14,623 nucleotides of DNA, from contig JAUVWK010000028.1 of the NCBI GenBank assembly GCA_030604165.1, positions 1 to 14,623 on the forward strand, given 5' to 3'. The notes under the pieces are model-generated. The model saw only the letters and a list, made by a program, of their open reading frames with translations, ran no database searches and was not told the origin of the DNA. Shown here one piece after another: positions 13,833 to 14,623 of this stretch. The translations under genes were made by a program, and so were the position numbers. Position 1 is the stretch's first letter, and each line of letters opens with the position of its first letter. This DNA is from Alphaproteobacteria bacterium (GTDB lineage Bacteria > Pseudomonadota > Alphaproteobacteria > UBA828).

Positions 13833-13888
13833 CCTGTCACAGATTTGCCTCACACTTTGAACAACATAGGTTTCGGGGGTCTGATAGG
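13833..13888 (+). promoter_or_regulatory. Promoter-like module B (second copy of the repeated element)
   Basis: CCTGTCACAGA (13833-13843) is identical to module A. TTGAACAACA follows from 13857, the same 24-base distance, and CTGATAGG at 13881-13888. Read as a promoter: -35 TTGAAC and a -10 within CTGATAGG. The start of transcription would be about 13895, some 30 nt before the structured region and 190 nt before the 59-aa gene. An inverted TGTGACA copy lies 34 bp upstream of its TGTCACA. Confidence 0.42.
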
Positions 13889-13922
13889 TTCTCCCTCGAC
13901 GTCTCCCGACGCACGCTTGGGT

Positions 13923-14058
13923 GCATGACTGGAACGATGACCTACTATATCGATGGCTCACAATCGATCTCGCTCCTCGGGAGCTTGCACATGGCTCTAC
14001 CGGCCGACGCAATGTCGGACCGTTTATTGGGTCACTCGTTCCAGTCATGCCTTTTCTT
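13923..14058 (+). ncRNA. Candidate structured RNA: small RNA or leader of the 59-aa gene
   Basis: GCATGACTGGAACGA (13923-13937) pairs perfectly with 14036-14050. Past a one-base bulge, TGAC (13938-13941) pairs with GTCA (14031-14034), making a 19-bp closing stem. Inside are three possible hairpins: ATCGAT (13949-13954) with 13963-13968; GCTCC-TCG-GGAGC at 13972-13984; and CCGAC-GCAAT-GTCGG at 14004-14018. The stem's 3' side is followed by CCTTTTCTT, which could terminate a small RNA of about 160 nt. Module B points at it from 35 bp upstream. The 59-aa gene starts 33 bp after the stem, so a cis-acting leader is equally possible. It matches no RNA family I know; I looked for tmRNA, RNase P, SRP and 6S signatures and found none. 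Confidence 0.42.
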
Positions 14059-14083
14059 GAGTTCGCTTAATTAGGAAGTCGCC

Positions 14084-14263
14084 ATGAATCTTTCGAACGC
14101 AAAAATCGATACCCTGTTAAGCCTCGCGGAATGCGAGCTGACCAACATGGTCAATTTGGACCTGACCGATATCCGGGCCTATCGAAACTTGCAGAAATGC
14201 GTCGAAGAGCTCGTCGCCGTTAAGGGCCTTGTGGGTCAAGATATGGTGGCGATCGCCACCTAG
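14084..14263 (+). CDS. Hypothetical 59-aa protein
   Basis: This short frame starts with ATG at 14084, has AGGA 7 bases upstream, and ends in TAG at 14261-14263. The product begins MNLSNAKIDTLLSLAECELT and ends KGLVGQDMVAIAT. It is mostly helical by composition: a first amphipathic helix to about residue 20, a second segment LDLTDIRAYRNLQKCVEELV at 25-44, and two cysteines (17 and 39). There is no signal peptide or membrane segment, so it is probably cytoplasmic. Good ribosome-binding spacing, a balanced composition, a promoter-like module with a structured region upstream and a hairpin terminator downstream all support a real gene. I cannot name a family; helix-rich proteins of this size are often adaptors or regulators, which is only a guess. 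Confidence 0.62.
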   Translation: MNLSNAKIDTLLSLAECELTNMVNLDLTDIRAYRNLQKCVEELVAVKGLVGQDMVAIAT

Positions 14264-14319
14264 GCGCACGCGCCGCCGGGTGGTACCAGCCCGGCAATCG
14301 TCAAGGAGACCGCCAAACC

Positions 14320-14346
14320 AAGGCTCACCGGATACCGGTGGGCCTT
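14320..14346. terminator. Hairpin terminator between convergent genes
   Basis: AAGGCTCACCGG (14320-14331), loop ATA, then CCGGTGGGCCTT (14335-14346) form a 12-bp stem with one G-T wobble. CTTCTTC follows on the plus strand and TGGTTTGG on the minus strand. It sits between the convergent 59-aa gene and the thioesterase gene, where a two-way terminator is expected. The T-runs are short, so efficiency is uncertain. Confidence 0.5.
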
Positions 14347-14381
14347 CTTCATGTCTGACGAAGAGGGCAGCGCGGCGCCGC

Positions 14382-14623
14382 TCAGGACGGCGGCAAGGGC
14401 CGAGGCTTGCCGGCGGCGTCGATGGCGACATAGACGAAGGTGCCCTCGGTCACCCTGAGCACGGCGCCGTCGTGGCCCCGCTTGGCCCAAGTCTCGATCC
14501 CGACCGTGATCGAGGTCGTGCCGGTGCGCACGATATCGGCGTAACAGCTCACCAAGTCGCCCACATAGATCGGCCGGTGGAACTGCATCGCCTCGATGGC
14601 AACCGTGGCGATGCGGCCGCCGG
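14382..14623 (-). CDS. Acyl-CoA thioesterase, YciA-like hotdog fold, C-terminal part (cut by window edge)
   Basis: The last 80 residues of a minus-strand protein whose frame is open to the right edge; the beginning lies outside. The segments GGRIATVAIEAMQFHRPIYV and GDLVSCYADIVRTGTTSITV, followed by VTEGTFVYVAID and a final GKPRPLPPS, match the second half of YciA/BACH-type thioesterases, where F-x-x-P-V-x-x-G-D-x-V and the T-x-T-F-V-x-V-A strand are typical. Such enzymes hydrolyse acyl-CoAs to the free acid and CoA in the cytoplasm. The catalytic Asp region is upstream and not visible. The ATG at 14588 inside the frame is the conserved Met before F-H-R-P, not the start. It is on the opposite strand to the acyl-CoA ligase pair and too distant to share an operon. 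Confidence 0.88.
   Translation of the reverse strand, partial: GGRIATVAIEAMQFHRPIYVGDLVSCYADIVRTGTTSITVGIETWAKRGHDGAVLRVTEGTFVYVAIDAAGKPRPLPPS

Noticed and set aside
13923..14050. Integron attC site reading of the long inverted repeat
   Set aside because: The ends lack the RYYYAAC and GTTRRRY boxes and no integrase is present.
13923..14050. MITE reading of the same inverted repeat
   Set aside because: There is no target-site duplication (left flank CTTGGGT, right flank CTTTTCT); kept only as an alternative, since copy number cannot be checked here.
14261..14352. 30-codon minus-strand frame beginning MKKAHRYPVSLGLAVSLTIA, signal-peptide-like
   Set aside because: It reads straight through the terminator hairpin, has no ribosome binding site and ends right after its hydrophobic part. 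Chance is more likely.

Overview
This window looks like a chromosomal segment from a free-living alphaproteobacterium, most likely close to Rhodospirillales. The DNA is G+C-rich. The set of genes fits: a two-headed glnE followed by a DUF455 gene, an AsmA-superfamily DUF3971 protein, a PleD-like REC-REC-GGDEF protein, an FrnE-type DsbA, and acyl-CoA synthetase and dehydrogenase genes. Two exact TTAA-N7-TTAA sites, the form bound by the alphaproteobacterial regulator CtrA, agree with this. The assignment is inferred from gene content, not from a marker gene. I see no rRNA, tRNA, CRISPR array, transposase or phage gene.

Left part (1-6625): the 5' end of a DUF455 ferritin-like gene runs off the left edge, downstream of and probably co-transcribed with glnE, the bifunctional adenylyltransferase that switches glutamine synthetase on and off. 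glnE is divergent from a large AsmA/YhdP-like envelope protein. The space between them is mostly a 266-bp palindrome-rich element with 22-bp terminal inverted repeats, a MITE-like insertion ending 14 bp before the likely start codon of the envelope gene.

Middle part (6632-11782): an FrnE-type DsbA oxidoreductase and a PleD-like protein lie on the minus strand. The PleD-like protein has lost the key residues in both receiver domains and in the GGDEF active site. Divergent from it is a two-gene fatty-acid set: an AMP-forming acyl-CoA ligase (TTG start behind a perfect Shine-Dalgarno) and an ACAD11-like acyl-CoA dehydrogenase. Together they would activate an acid to its CoA ester and introduce the alpha-beta double bond.

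Right part (11892-14623): this is a run of small unrecognised genes with rich non-coding structure. It holds a 122-aa helical protein, a 196-aa secreted protein on the minus strand, two small membrane proteins (82 and 78 aa) each with a TTAA-N7-TTAA site 23-24 bp before the ATG, and a 59-aa protein. Two matching promoter-like modules (12926-12982 and 13833-13888) face right. The second points at a 128-nt region with a 15-bp closing stem, three internal hairpins and a trailing T-rich run, just before the 59-aa gene. This could be a small RNA or a structured leader. The window ends in the 3' part of a YciA-like acyl-CoA thioesterase on the minus strand, separated from the 59-aa gene by a hairpin terminator.

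The most unusual material is at 12.9-14.3 kb (paired CtrA-type sites, repeated promoter module, structured RNA candidate, small proteins) and the element at 3211-3476.
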